DNA of 64,000 nucleotides from Pseudomonadota bacterium. Its GTDB lineage: Bacteria > Pseudomonadota > Alphaproteobacteria > Rhizobiales > Beijerinckiaceae. The stretch is taken from contig JAEXGT010000106.1 in assembly GCA_023450615.1 (NCBI GenBank), positions 29,756-93,755 of the forward strand, given 5' to 3'. Of the stretch, positions 45,493 through 54,177 are shown one piece after another. The position numbers and the translations under genes are program-made. Each line of letters begins with the position of its first letter. Position 1 is the stretch's first letter. The notes under the pieces were generated by a model. That model searched no databases. It was not told where the DNA came from and saw only the letters and a list, made by a program, of their open reading frames with translations.

Positions 45493-45799
45493 CGATGGAC
45501 TGGGCCTCTTCTACCATGCGCCAGCCGGACAGGCTTGGCTTATTCGTAAACCTCATGATGAAGTCGGCGGTTCCACTTCCGCGTAGCCTAATGGTCCTTG
45601 TTGGGGCTGGGCCCCATGCTTGGGATTCTAAAGGCCGTAGCTTGACCTTAAGCTCATCGTCTCACATCTCGCTCGAAGCGTCGGAGCATGCGCGGGGCAT
45701 CCGGGTCCCGAACTGTAAAGAGGCGAACAAGGCCTGCTGCTTGAAAGACAGCCATTCCCCCGCCCGATATCGTCCGGCAGACATCGAGCGTCGGCCTGA
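45493..45799. other. intergenic region with no recognisable gene
   Basis: Between the brkB start and the recognisable part of the TRAP pseudogene. Frames on both strands are short and resemble nothing known. It may hold the fully decayed 3' part of that pseudogene plus the brkB promoter. Confidence 0.5.
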
Positions 45800-46305
45800 A
45801 AGGCTGTCTGCTTTCGGACGTCAGAGAGTTCCAGATCTTGTTCGGCTTAGGCCAACAGGCGGGCGCCGAAATAAGTGGGGCATAGAATGTGAATTCCCAG
45901 CTGGTCTGACGGCATCTTCTTGAGTTGCTGGCCGACAACGCTGGAAAACACTTTCTTGAAATAATCGGCATCACGGAAAGGATAGGCAGGTGTCACGATG
46001 GACTAAGCCGGGATCTGATTGGAAATGTCCTGCGGTGCGATACTGCCCATTCCCAGATTGCGTGTTGCATGGCGACGAGCTCGGTGCCCCGTTTGAATAG
46101 GGTGCAACCGTAATAGGGTTGAAGCCTTGTCTTTCACCTCCTCTCCAAAGCGCTTCATCATCCGGGCGCGGATATCCTGCTCTGAGAAAACTGCCGGGAA
46201 GCGCAAACTCTAAGAAGACTAAGCAACGGATAGCCCAGCAATACCGAAGGCCAGAAGGGCTGCGCTGGCGGCCATCAACAAGTGGCGATTGAAACTGTCT
46301 GACGT
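45800..46305 (-). pseudogene. decayed TRAP-transporter substrate-binding protein (DctP family)
   Basis: Reading the minus strand from 46305, an AGGAGAGG ribosome site precedes ACG where ATG is expected. A clear signal peptide follows (RHLLMAASAALLAFGIAGLSVA), then two in-frame TAGs (46219-46221, 46210-46212). DctP-like sequence continues: FSEQDIRARMMKRFGEEVK, PYYGCTLFKRGTELVAMQ (in a shifted frame), GSIAPQDISNQIPA, TAG (46003-46005), SIVTPAYPFRDADYFKKVF, GIHILCPTYFGARLLA, then TAA (45847-45849). Less than half of the usual ~330 residues is recognisable. No TRAP membrane genes are nearby. The gene is dead by start loss, nonsense mutations and compensating frameshifts. Confidence 0.8.
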
Positions 46306-46480
46306 TGGTTCCTCTCCTGATCGTTGGGCGTATTGCCTGCGTCTTCAGCCCACTATCTTCCCTGGCGTTAGTCGAACCAGTAGTCTTTATAGAAGTCGTC
46401 TGATATTTTTTGTTTGCTATGATGCAAATGGAAAAGCGGCTTTTGGAAGCGAGCCTTGAAGAGTTGGTCAACGTGATGGG

Positions 46481-47149
46481 ATGAGCATCGAATTGTTGAC
46501 AACATCCATTGCTGAACGGGCCTATGACAGAATTTGTTATGGTATTGCGCTTAGCCGTCTCAGGCTTGGCGGCAGGCTTCGCCTTGATCATCTGACGAAG
46601 GCCTATGGAGCAAGCATCAGTACCATTCGGGATATCCTCAGTCGATTGTCATCCGAAGGGTTGGTAATTGCCGAAGAACAGCGGGGCTTTCGCGTCACTC
46701 CGGTTTCACCCGAGGGTCTGCAGGATGTGGCCGCCATGCGGCTGCTCCTTGAGAGCTATGCGCTGCCTCTGTCTTGTGCAGTAGGTGATCTTGAAGGGGA
46801 AAGCCGGGTCGTCGCGGCTCATTACAAACTCGCCACTATGGAGAGGCGGAGGTTGGCGGATGAAACAGAAGGGGTAGAACTCTGGAAGCGATATGACCGC
46901 GAATTCCATCAGACCATGATTGAGGCTTGCGGATCCCAGACGCTCCTCGATCTTTATGGCGCTGTCTTTGATCAGTATCTCCGCTATCAGATGATCGCTC
47001 TGAGCTCTCGCGGAGAGATTGCATCCGAAGAGCATAGGCTCCTTATGGAGTGTGCACTGCAACGGGATTCCGCGCGTGCATGCCAAGTCATCACGCGCCA
47101 TGTGGCAGGCGGGGTCGAACACGCGCGCGCCACAGGAACGATCACATAG
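46481..47149 (+). CDS. GntR-family (FadR/FCD) transcriptional regulator
   Basis: A 222-residue regulator. The winged helix (residues ~10-75) shows LRLDHLTKAYGASISTIRDI and LVIAEEQRGFRVTPVS. The FCD domain (~85-215) has MRLLLESYALPLS, DREFHQTMIEACGSQTLLDL and the distal His in EEHRLLMECALQRD, which in the family form a metal/ligand site. It is 61 bp upstream of the QuiC-like gene, same strand, and probably regulates it and formerly the TRAP gene. Confidence 0.88.
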   Translation: MSIELLTTSIAERAYDRICYGIALSRLRLGGRLRLDHLTKAYGASISTIRDILSRLSSEGLVIAEEQRGFRVTPVSPEGLQDVAAMRLLLESYALPLSCAVGDLEGESRVVAAHYKLATMERRRLADETEGVELWKRYDREFHQTMIEACGSQTLLDLYGAVFDQYLRYQMIALSSRGEIASEEHRLLMECALQRDSARACQVITRHVAGGVEHARATGTIT

Positions 47150-47210
47150 AAGAGAAAGAGCGAGATAAAAAGCGCTCTCCTGAAACCTTGAGGGAACCGG
47201 ATCCACGAGC

Positions 47211-49094
47211 ATGCGCACTGCAATAGCTACCGTCTGTTTGAGCGGCACCCTGACCGAGAAGGTCGAAGCCATCGCAGCCGCTCAGTTCAAGGGCGTCGAG
47301 ATCTTTGAGAACGATCTTCTCTCCTTCAACGGGACGCCTGCCGATGCCAGGCGCATGATCGAGGGGCTGGGGCTCAAGACCATCACCTTTCAGCCGTTTC
47401 GCGACTTCGAGGGCATGCCGGAGCCGCAGCGTTCCAAGGTGTTCGCCCGCGCCGAACGCAAATTCGACGTCATGGAAGAGCTTGGTTGCGATCTCCTGAT
47501 GATCTGCAGCAACGTCTCTTCGGACTCGGTTGGCGGCATCGAGCGGGCGGCTGCGGATTTTTATGAACTTGGGGAGCGCGCCGCGAAACGCGGCATGCGG
47601 GTCGCCTTCGAGGCTCTCTCATGGGGGCGGCATATTCATGACTATCGAGAGTCCTGGGAAATAGTGCGGAGGGCGAACCATCCTTCTGTCGGGTTGGTAC
47701 TTGATTCCTTCCACATTCTCGCGCGGGGTACGGACCTGTCGGCTATCCGCTCTATTCCCCCCGAGAAAATCTTTCTGGTGCAGATGGCGGACGCGCCGAA
47801 GCTCGATATGGACTACCTGTCCTGGAGTCGGCACTATCGCTGCTTCCCCGGACAAGGCGACCTGCCGGTGGATGACTTCATGCTCTCTCTCAATGCAGCC
47901 GGCTTTGATGGATTACTGTCTTTGGAGATTTTCAACGATCGTTTCCGGGCAGGCTCCGCACGCAGTGTTGCCATCGATGGACACCGGTCTCTTATCGGAA
48001 TGCTGGATGAACTGCGCAGGCGCACGGCATCAGCCATTCCTGATCTACCCGAAATCCCGCCTAAAGCCATCTGCTCGGGCATCGAGTTCATCGAGTTCGC
48101 CGTCGACGAGCGCAGTGCGAAAGGATTTGAGAAAACGCTGTCCGGCCTTGGGTTTCGCAAGGCCGGCATTCATCGCTCCAAAGCCGTCACGCGATGGCGG
48201 CAGGGAGATATCAATATTGTCGTGAATGCAGACAAGGAGGGTTTCGCCCATTCCTTCAACATTACCCATGGGACTTCCGTGTGCGCCCTGGCGCTTCGCG
48301 TCAACGATGCGCCTGCGACCGCAGACAGGGCTGTCACGCTTCTCGACCAGCCATTCCAGCAAGCGGTCGGACCGGGCGAGATGAACATTCCGGCAGTCCG
48401 TGGACTTGGTGGAAGTCTGCTGTACTTCGTCGATCAGAAGACTGGGCTCAGCCGTTTGTGGAATGTCGACTTTGAGGGCATCGATGCAGACGAGGGAGAC
48501 GATGCAGGGCTAATCGCTGTCGATCACATCTCTCAATGCATGCATTACGAGGAAATGCTGACTTGGCTTCTGTTCTATACTTCTCTGCTGAATGTGCAGA
48601 AAACACCGGTCCAGACCGTGATCGATCCAGGAGGCGTAGTGCAGAGTCAATCTGTCGAGACGCGAGACGGTTCTCTTCGCCTGGTCCTCAACGCTTCGCA
48701 GAGCCAGCGTACGCTATCGTCTCGCTTCCTGAATGAGCTGTTTGGATCAGGGGTGCAGCATATCGCTCTTCGGACTTCCGATATCCTTGCGACGGTTGCA
48801 CGCCTGAAAGAAAATGGAATGGAACTCTTGCCCATTCCGGAAAATTACTACGATGATCTCGAGGCGAGGACCGACCTCTCCACTGAGGACGTCAAGAGAC
48901 TGCGCGAGGCCAATATCCTATACGACCGGGAGGGAGGGGGCGAGTACTTTCAGGCTTACACGAGAACCATGGAAGGCGGCTTCTTCTTCGAGATTGTCGA
49001 GCGTCGTGAGTATAAAGGCTACGGGGCTGTCAACGCACCGATCCGGCTGGCCTCTCAGACGCGCCTCGCTTCCGCCGAAGCCTCCGGATTCTGA
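47211..49094 (+). CDS. bifunctional TIM-barrel/HPPD-like protein, probable 3-dehydroshikimate dehydratase (QuiC type)
   Basis: A 627-residue fusion. Residues ~1-270 form a sugar-phosphate isomerase/AP-endonuclease-2-like TIM barrel (FKGVEIFENDLLSFNG, VAFEALSWGRHIHDY, GLVLDSFHILARGTDLSAI, LSLEIFNDRF) with Glu/His/Asp metal ligands. Residues ~285-610 are a vicinal-oxygen-chelate 4-hydroxyphenylpyruvate-dioxygenase-like domain (IEFIEFAVDE, DHISQCMHYEEMLTW, VQHIALRTSDILATVARL, GFFFEIVER). This matches bacterial QuiC enzymes that convert 3-dehydroshikimate to protocatechuate in quinate/shikimate use. The adjacent TRAP remnant would fit as its lost importer. The substrate is inferred. Confidence 0.87.
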   Translation: MRTAIATVCLSGTLTEKVEAIAAAQFKGVEIFENDLLSFNGTPADARRMIEGLGLKTITFQPFRDFEGMPEPQRSKVFARAERKFDVMEELGCDLLMICSNVSSDSVGGIERAAADFYELGERAAKRGMRVAFEALSWGRHIHDYRESWEIVRRANHPSVGLVLDSFHILARGTDLSAIRSIPPEKIFLVQMADAPKLDMDYLSWSRHYRCFPGQGDLPVDDFMLSLNAAGFDGLLSLEIFNDRFRAGSARSVAIDGHRSLIGMLDELRRRTASAIPDLPEIPPKAICSGIEFIEFAVDERSAKGFEKTLSGLGFRKAGIHRSKAVTRWRQGDINIVVNADKEGFAHSFNITHGTSVCALALRVNDAPATADRAVTLLDQPFQQAVGPGEMNIPAVRGLGGSLLYFVDQKTGLSRLWNVDFEGIDADEGDDAGLIAVDHISQCMHYEEMLTWLLFYTSLLNVQKTPVQTVIDPGGVVQSQSVETRDGSLRLVLNASQSQRTLSSRFLNELFGSGVQHIALRTSDILATVARLKENGMELLPIPENYYDDLEARTDLSTEDVKRLREANILYDREGGGEYFQAYTRTMEGGFFFEIVERREYKGYGAVNAPIRLASQTRLASAEASGF

Positions 49095-49115
49095 ACGAGC
49101 CGCTGGCGCAGCGCA

Positions 49116-49361
49116 TCAGAATGCGGTTTCCGTAAAAATGAGGATGCTGCCGAGTAGGATCATGCCTAAGGCAGGCCAATGCGTCCTGAGGCTGAAAGAA
49201 CGCGGACTCTCCTGCGGTTCCAGGCTGACCCTCCCGTGCTCTGAATGGGAGCGTCTCGCGTCGCTGAGGCGTCCTCCGCGAAGCGCCAGGGCCGCTCCGT
49301 AAATCACTCCGAGAAGGATGAGCAATGCGCCAAGCCAGATGAGGACGATGCTTGAATCCAC
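49116..49361 (-). CDS. small two-helix membrane protein at the end of the cox operon
   Basis: An 81-residue protein with helices IVLIWLGALLILLGVIYGAA and WPALGMILLGSILIFTETAF joined by a basic, serine-rich loop of ~35 residues. It lies 47 bp after the subunit IV-like gene on the same strand, making it the sixth gene of the oxidase operon. It could be an accessory subunit or assembly factor; no family is recognised. Confidence 0.65.
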   Translation of the reverse strand: MDSSIVLIWLGALLILLGVIYGAALALRGGRLSDARRSHSEHGRVSLEPQESPRSFSLRTHWPALGMILLGSILIFTETAF

Positions 49362-49408
49362 GGAAGCCTCCTTGCATGGATGGTCACGCGCTCCAGCGGC
49401 GGTTGCGC

Positions 49409-49756
49409 TCAGGGGCCGAGGGAAAAGAATGAGAGCCGCGATAGAAGGGTATGATCCGCCTCAAAGACCATGATGGCGACGAAGGCCAGAACAGCACTCA
49501 TCGGCACCAGGATGACATAGACAAGTGACAGTCGCTCCCACGCCATATGCATGAAGACCGAAATGATGAGGCCTGCTTTCAAAAGCATGAACAGAAGTAT
49601 GAGCGAGTACCTGAGAAAGCCCTCGAGCTGGAAGTAGTCAACCAGATAGGAGCAGGCACTCAAGATGAACAGCCAGGCCCAGACCACGAGGTAAAGCCGA
49701 ATGGGGTGCTGTTGGCCCTGGGCGTGAGAGGATAAATGCGCTGCTGCCTGTGTCAT
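49409..49756 (-). CDS. cytochrome oxidase subunit IV (CyoD-like)
   Basis: A 115-residue protein with three helices typical of CyoD/CtaF-type subunit IV: LVVWAWLFILSACSYLVDYF, YSLILLFMLLKAGLIISVFM with the conserved HMAWE after it, and YVILVPMSAVLAFVAIMV. It starts 10 bp after the subunit III stop. It helps assembly of the haem-copper oxidase in the inner membrane. Confidence 0.88.
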   Translation of the reverse strand: MTQAAAHLSSHAQGQQHPIRLYLVVWAWLFILSACSYLVDYFQLEGFLRYSLILLFMLLKAGLIISVFMHMAWERLSLVYVILVPMSAVLAFVAIMVFEADHTLLSRLSFFSLGP

Positions 49757-49766
49757 GATCCGGTTC

Positions 49767-50489
49767 TCACCAGAGGTAGAAGAAGGCGAAGATAAAAACC
49801 CACACCAGATCGACGAAGTGCCAGTACAGCCCCATGATCTCGACGGCTTCGTAACGGCCTTTCCGGCTCGTGAAGAAGCCGCGGCGCTCCTGATCGAAGT
49901 CGCCGCGCCATACTTTCCGAGCGACGATGAGCAGGAAGATGACGCCGAAAGTCACGTGAGTGCCGTGAAAGCCCGTGATCATGAAGAAGATGGATCCGAA
50001 TTGGGCGGCCCCCCAGGGATTGCTCCAAGGCCTTACGCCCTCATGGATCAGCTTCGTCCACTCGAAGGCCTGCATACCCACGAAGGCAGCGCCCAAAAGG
50101 GCGGTCAGCAGCAGTAAGGCGGCGGTTATGCGACGATCGCGGCGATAAGCAAAGTTCACGGCCATCGCCATCGTTCCGCTGCTGCTGATCAGAACGAAAG
50201 TCATGATCGCGATCAGGATCAGTGGCAGCGTCACGCCACCGATAGTGAGCGCGAAGACCTCGCTGGCATTGGGCCATGGCACCGTCGTCGACATTCTCGC
50301 CGTCATGTAGGCAATCAGGAAGCTGCTGAAAACGAAGGTGTCGCTGAGCAGGAATATCCACATCATAGCCTTGCCCCAGGACACGTCCCTGAAGGCGCTT
50401 CTGTCGGACGAGAAATCGACAGCGATACTGCGCAGCCCGGACGCCCCGGAGCGGGTTTCTTCAATATCCGAAAGAGCCTGTTCCGCCAT
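49767..50489 (-). CDS. coxP: cytochrome c oxidase subunit III (CoxP-like)
   Basis: A 240-residue subunit III with about five helices. The family signatures are GKAMMWIFLLSDTFVFSSFL, AALLLLTALLGAAFVGMQAFEW, FFMITGFHGTHVTFGV and the end EIMGLYWHFVDLVWVFIFAF. The Glu in the Q-A-F-E-W motif and the H-G-x-H motif are intact. The layout of four genes for subunits II, I and two III-type proteins corresponds to coxMNOP, the alternative oxidase described in Bradyrhizobium; the symbol is given by that analogy. Confidence 0.88.
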   Translation of the reverse strand: MAEQALSDIEETRSGASGLRSIAVDFSSDRSAFRDVSWGKAMMWIFLLSDTFVFSSFLIAYMTARMSTTVPWPNASEVFALTIGGVTLPLILIAIMTFVLISSSGTMAMAVNFAYRRDRRITAALLLLTALLGAAFVGMQAFEWTKLIHEGVRPWSNPWGAAQFGSIFFMITGFHGTHVTFGVIFLLIVARKVWRGDFDQERRGFFTSRKGRYEAVEIMGLYWHFVDLVWVFIFAFFYLW

Positions 50490-50502
50490 GGCCAGATCCT
50501 TT

Positions 50503-51207
50503 TCAGCTCAATAGCTGCCGGCAGATGTCGATTACGTTTTCCGCCCAACCTGTCAGGACACTGAGGAGAACCAGCCAAACGAGAAGCAGAAAATGCCAAT
50601 AAGTGGCGCAGAGATCCACGCTCAGTTGCAGACGATCAGGTTCATCGCGCTGCCAAGCTCTCACCGTCGTTCTGCCCAGGACTGCTAATCCGCCCAGGAG
50701 GTGCAGACCATGAATCCCGGTCAATACATAGAAGAACGCATTCGCTGAATTCGACTCTAGAACATATCCTTCCGCCATAAGCTGCCGCCAAGCCAAAATC
50801 TGTCCCGACAAGAAGGCAAGTGTCGTCACATCGGCTGCGAGAAGGCCGATCTTCAGCTCATCGTCCTTGCCCTGGTGAGCGGCCTTGCGCGCTCCGTGCA
50901 AAGCGAGGCTGCTCAAGATGAGCATGGCTGTGTTCAGCCAGAGGATCCTGGGGAGCGGCAAGGCACGCCAATCCGGCATCTGCATGCGGATGGCGTAAGC
51001 GCTGATGAAGAGGGCAAAGAGCGAGCCGACGACGGCGAGGAAAATGCGAAGCCCTGTCCTTGCCGTTGCTGGAAATGCGCTTTCTCTCGATGGCCATTCG
51101 ACCGTAGCGCCCTGTTCGAGCCAGGGCTTCGACATCAGACCCTGCCGAGAGAGCCACCAGAAACCGATGATGAGCAGCGCGCTTAGGAAAATGAGAATGC
51201 TACCCAT
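50503..51207 (-). CDS. coxO: second subunit III-type protein (CoxO-like)
   Basis: A 234-residue membrane protein related to subunit III, with FLAVVGSLFALFISAYAIRM, LLAADVTTLAFLSGQILAW, FFYVLTGIHGLHLLGGLAV and VDLCATYWHFLLLVWLVL. The frame is open to 51462, but the ATG at 51207 overlaps the subunit I stop by 8 bp and starts a membrane helix, so it is the start. It is more diverged than the subunit III gene that follows 13 bp later. Confidence 0.85.
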   Translation of the reverse strand: MGSILIFLSALLIIGFWWLSRQGLMSKPWLEQGATVEWPSRESAFPATARTGLRIFLAVVGSLFALFISAYAIRMQMPDWRALPLPRILWLNTAMLILSSLALHGARKAAHQGKDDELKIGLLAADVTTLAFLSGQILAWRQLMAEGYVLESNSANAFFYVLTGIHGLHLLGGLAVLGRTTVRAWQRDEPDRLQLSVDLCATYWHFLLLVWLVLLSVLTGWAENVIDICRQLLS

Positions 51208-52972
51208 GGGCCGACCCTGATGCAGCTTGAGCATTCGGCTGGTTTTGAGGCAGGAAATCTTCTGCGGCCCCTGGGACGCTGTAATCATAAGCCCAGCGAT
51301 AGACGGTTGGCAGCTCTTTGCCCCAATTGCCATGGGGAGGCGGAGTTTCGGGCGTTTGCCATTCCAACGTGGTCGCCCGCCAGGGGTTTCCCCCCGACGG
51401 CCTGCCGTGACGCAGGCTCCAGAACAGATTGAAGAAGAAGACAAGCTGGGTTGCGCCGACAATCAGGGCGACGACGGTAATGAAGGCATTGAGCGTGTGA
51501 GCCGAAGGAGGAACGAAGGACATCTCGCCGATCTCATGATAGCGGCGCGGGACCCCCATGAGGCCGAGATAGTGCATGGGAAAGAAGATCGCATAGGCTC
51601 CAAGGAACGTGACCCAGAAATGGAGCTTGCCCAAGGTGTCGTTCAGCATGCGCCCGGTCACTTTGGGATACCAATGATAAATGGCGCCGAAGATCACGAG
51701 GATCGGCGCGACCCCCATGACCATGTGAAAATGCGCCACCACGAACATCGTATCTGAAAGCGGTACGTCCACGACCACGTTGCCGAGGAAAAGGCCCGTG
51801 AGCCCTCCGTTGACAAATGTGACGATGAAGGCGAGGGCGAACAACATCGGAACGTTGAGGTGAATGTTCCCGCGCCAGAGGGTGAGAATCCAGTTATAGA
51901 CCTTGATCGCCGTGGGAATGGCGATGATGAGCGTCGTGGTGGCGAAGAAGAAACCGAAATACGGATTCATGCCGCTCACATACATGTGGTGTGCCCAGAC
52001 CACGAAGCTGAGAGCGCCGATTGCAAGAAGCGCCCAAACCATCATGCGATAGCCGAAGATGTTGCGCCGGGCATGGGTGCTGATCAGGTCGGAGACGATC
52101 CCGAAGGCGGGCAGCGCGACGATGTAAACCTCTGGGTGGCCGAAGAACCAGAAGAGATGCTGGAACAGGAGAGGACTTCCGCCGCTGCGGTCCAAGGCCT
52201 GTCCCATCTCGACGATGGCAGGCATGAAGAAACTCGTGCCGAGCGCCCGGTCGAACAGCATCATCACGGCGCCGACAAAGAGTGCGGGGAAAGCCAGGAG
52301 GGCCATGAAGCTGGCGGTAAAGATTCCCCATACGGTCAAAGGCATTCGCATCAGCGTCATGCCGCGCGTGCGTCCCTGCAGAACGGTCACCACATAGTTC
52401 AAGCCACCCATGGTGAAGCCGATAATGAAGACCATCAGCGAGACGAGCATCAGGATGATGCCCCAATCCTGTCCTCCCGGCGTGCCGGACATGATGGCTT
52501 GTGGCGGATACAGCGTCCATCCGGCTCCGGTAGGGCCGCCCGGTGCGAAGAAGCTCGCGACAAGAATGAGCACCGCGAGCAGGTAGATCCAGAAACTCAA
52601 CATGTTGAGATACGGAAAAACCATGTCGCGAGCGCCGATCATCAAAGGAATGAGGTAGTTGCCGAAGCCGCCCAGGAAGAGCGCCGTCAGCACGTAAACC
52701 ACCATCATCATTCCATGCATGGTGATGAACTGGTAATAAGCGTTCGCGTCGATGAAGGAAAAGACACCCGGAAATCCGAGTTGCAGGCGCATCAGCCATG
52801 ATAGAACCAGAGCGATCAGGCCGACCGTCATCGCCACGAGGGAATATTGGATCGCGATGATCTTGGCGTCCTGGCTGAAAACGTATTTCGTCACCCAGCT
52901 ATGCGGATGATAAAGCTCGACATCCTCGTTCGCGGGCGAGGTTCCGATTGGGCCGAGAGGGACATCAACCAT
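51200..52972 (-). CDS. coxN: cytochrome c oxidase subunit I (CoxN-like)
   Basis: The catalytic haem-copper subunit, 590 residues and 12 helices. Visible ligands and motifs are ITMHGMMMVVYVLTALFLGG (haem His), QHLFWFFGHPEVYIVALPAF (CuB His and cross-linked Tyr, with the D-channel Glu), VWAHHMYVSGM (CuB His pair), and VVAHFHMVMGVAP (haem ligands). It reduces O2 to water while pumping protons. It follows the CuA subunit gene by 54 bp. Confidence 0.95.
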   Translation of the reverse strand: MVDVPLGPIGTSPANEDVELYHPHSWVTKYVFSQDAKIIAIQYSLVAMTVGLIALVLSWLMRLQLGFPGVFSFIDANAYYQFITMHGMMMVVYVLTALFLGGFGNYLIPLMIGARDMVFPYLNMLSFWIYLLAVLILVASFFAPGGPTGAGWTLYPPQAIMSGTPGGQDWGIILMLVSLMVFIIGFTMGGLNYVVTVLQGRTRGMTLMRMPLTVWGIFTASFMALLAFPALFVGAVMMLFDRALGTSFFMPAIVEMGQALDRSGGSPLLFQHLFWFFGHPEVYIVALPAFGIVSDLISTHARRNIFGYRMMVWALLAIGALSFVVWAHHMYVSGMNPYFGFFFATTTLIIAIPTAIKVYNWILTLWRGNIHLNVPMLFALAFIVTFVNGGLTGLFLGNVVVDVPLSDTMFVVAHFHMVMGVAPILVIFGAIYHWYPKVTGRMLNDTLGKLHFWVTFLGAYAIFFPMHYLGLMGVPRRYHEIGEMSFVPPSAHTLNAFITVVALIVGATQLVFFFNLFWSLRHGRPSGGNPWRATTLEWQTPETPPPHGNWGKELPTVYRWAYDYSVPGAAEDFLPQNQPNAQAASGSAHG

Positions 52973-53026
52973 CAGGGTCCTCTTCCTGGACGTTTCCGTT
53001 GCCCCTGTTGCCGATAGTTTTCTTGT

Positions 53027-53833
53027 TTAACGATCCTCAGGCGCAAGGCGCGCGAAACTTCGCGTCGTTTGGCCTTGAAGCCATGTTTGGTAGTCCTTTT
53101 GTTCTTGAACGACGACCGTTCCGCGCATCTGCGAGTGACCTAGGCCGCAGAGTTCCGCGCAAAGGATCTCAAAGGTCCCGGTTTTCGTCGGCGTGAACCA
53201 GATGTAAGAAACCTGTCCCGGCACCAGATCCATCTTGGCTCGGATCTCCGGGACATAGAAATTATGAATGACGTCGACTGAGCGCAGCAGTGCCTTCACC
53301 GGCTTGCCGATCGGCAGGCGGAGCTCGCCGCCTTCGACGACGACATCATCCTGTCCTCTCGGATCCTCACGGCTGATTCCCAAAGGATTGTCGGGGCTGA
53401 CGAGGCGTGTATCGGTAGCCCCGAGCTTGCCGTCGGGGCCTGGCAACCTGAAGCTCCATTGCCATTGCTGCCCGAGGACCTCGATGTCAGTCGCGTCCTC
53501 TGGAACGGTGATGAATTCCTTCCACACGAACAATCCAGGTGTCAGCAGGGCCGCGACGCCGACACCTGTAATGACGGTCAGCCACAATTCCAGGCGCTTG
53601 CTTTCCGGCTCATAATGCGCCTGCCGATCCTGCCGATGGCGAAAGCGATAGACGCAATAAGCCATGAAGAGCACAACGGCGACGAAGACTGCTCCGGTAA
53701 TCCAGAAGGTAATGATGATCGTAGTGTCGATCTGGCCCCAATTCGAGGCAACGGGCGTCCACCACCAAGGGCTCCAAAGATGGAACGCCACCGAACCGAG
53801 AGCGATCAGAACCAGTATGAGCGCTACAGCCAT
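53027..53833 (-). CDS. coxM: cytochrome c oxidase subunit II with CuA site (CoxM-like)
   Basis: A 268-residue subunit II with two N-terminal membrane helices and a periplasmic cupredoxin domain. The binuclear CuA ligands are complete: His190 (DVIHNFYVP), Cys225, Glu227 and Cys229 (ILCAELCGLGH), His233 and Met236 (HSQM). This marks it as a cytochrome c oxidase rather than a quinol oxidase. The aromatic electron-entry motif GQQWQWSFRLPG is present. It is the first gene of the cox operon. Confidence 0.95.
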   Translation of the reverse strand: MAVALILVLIALGSVAFHLWSPWWWTPVASNWGQIDTTIIITFWITGAVFVAVVLFMAYCVYRFRHRQDRQAHYEPESKRLELWLTVITGVGVAALLTPGLFVWKEFITVPEDATDIEVLGQQWQWSFRLPGPDGKLGATDTRLVSPDNPLGISREDPRGQDDVVVEGGELRLPIGKPVKALLRSVDVIHNFYVPEIRAKMDLVPGQVSYIWFTPTKTGTFEILCAELCGLGHSQMRGTVVVQEQKDYQTWLQGQTTRSFARLAPEDR

Positions 53834-54177
53834 CCTCGTTCATCCTTGCCGTAAGAGGCATCTGGCATGAAACAGAAGGCAACATCTTCTCTGCTGAGCA
53901 GCATTCCCGGGAACGTCCGACGTTGCTTCAGCAGACCTGTACGCAGTCGCAAAAAAAAACGCGTGCTCGGCAGGACAATCATCATAGGATTATGAAGATC
54001 GTCCATCACTTGCATCAAAATTAAACCTTACGGCCCAGTTGGTCAATGAGCGCTTATGTCAAGCTTAGGACGGGCGTATTGTATGCTGGTGAGTAGTGTT
54101 GCTTAGAAGAGTGCATTCGGGGTGCGTGCTATGCTAATTTGCTTTGCGCCGTAAGGGTGCTGTAGCCGGGGCGTGCC
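53834..54177. other. 344-bp divergent promoter region between coxM and the cyclase gene
   Basis: No gene is seen. It has a run of nine A at 53951-53959, and an A/T-richer segment at ~53990-54035. Promoters for coxM and for the divergent cyclase gene must lie here; no operator was recognised. Confidence 0.5.
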
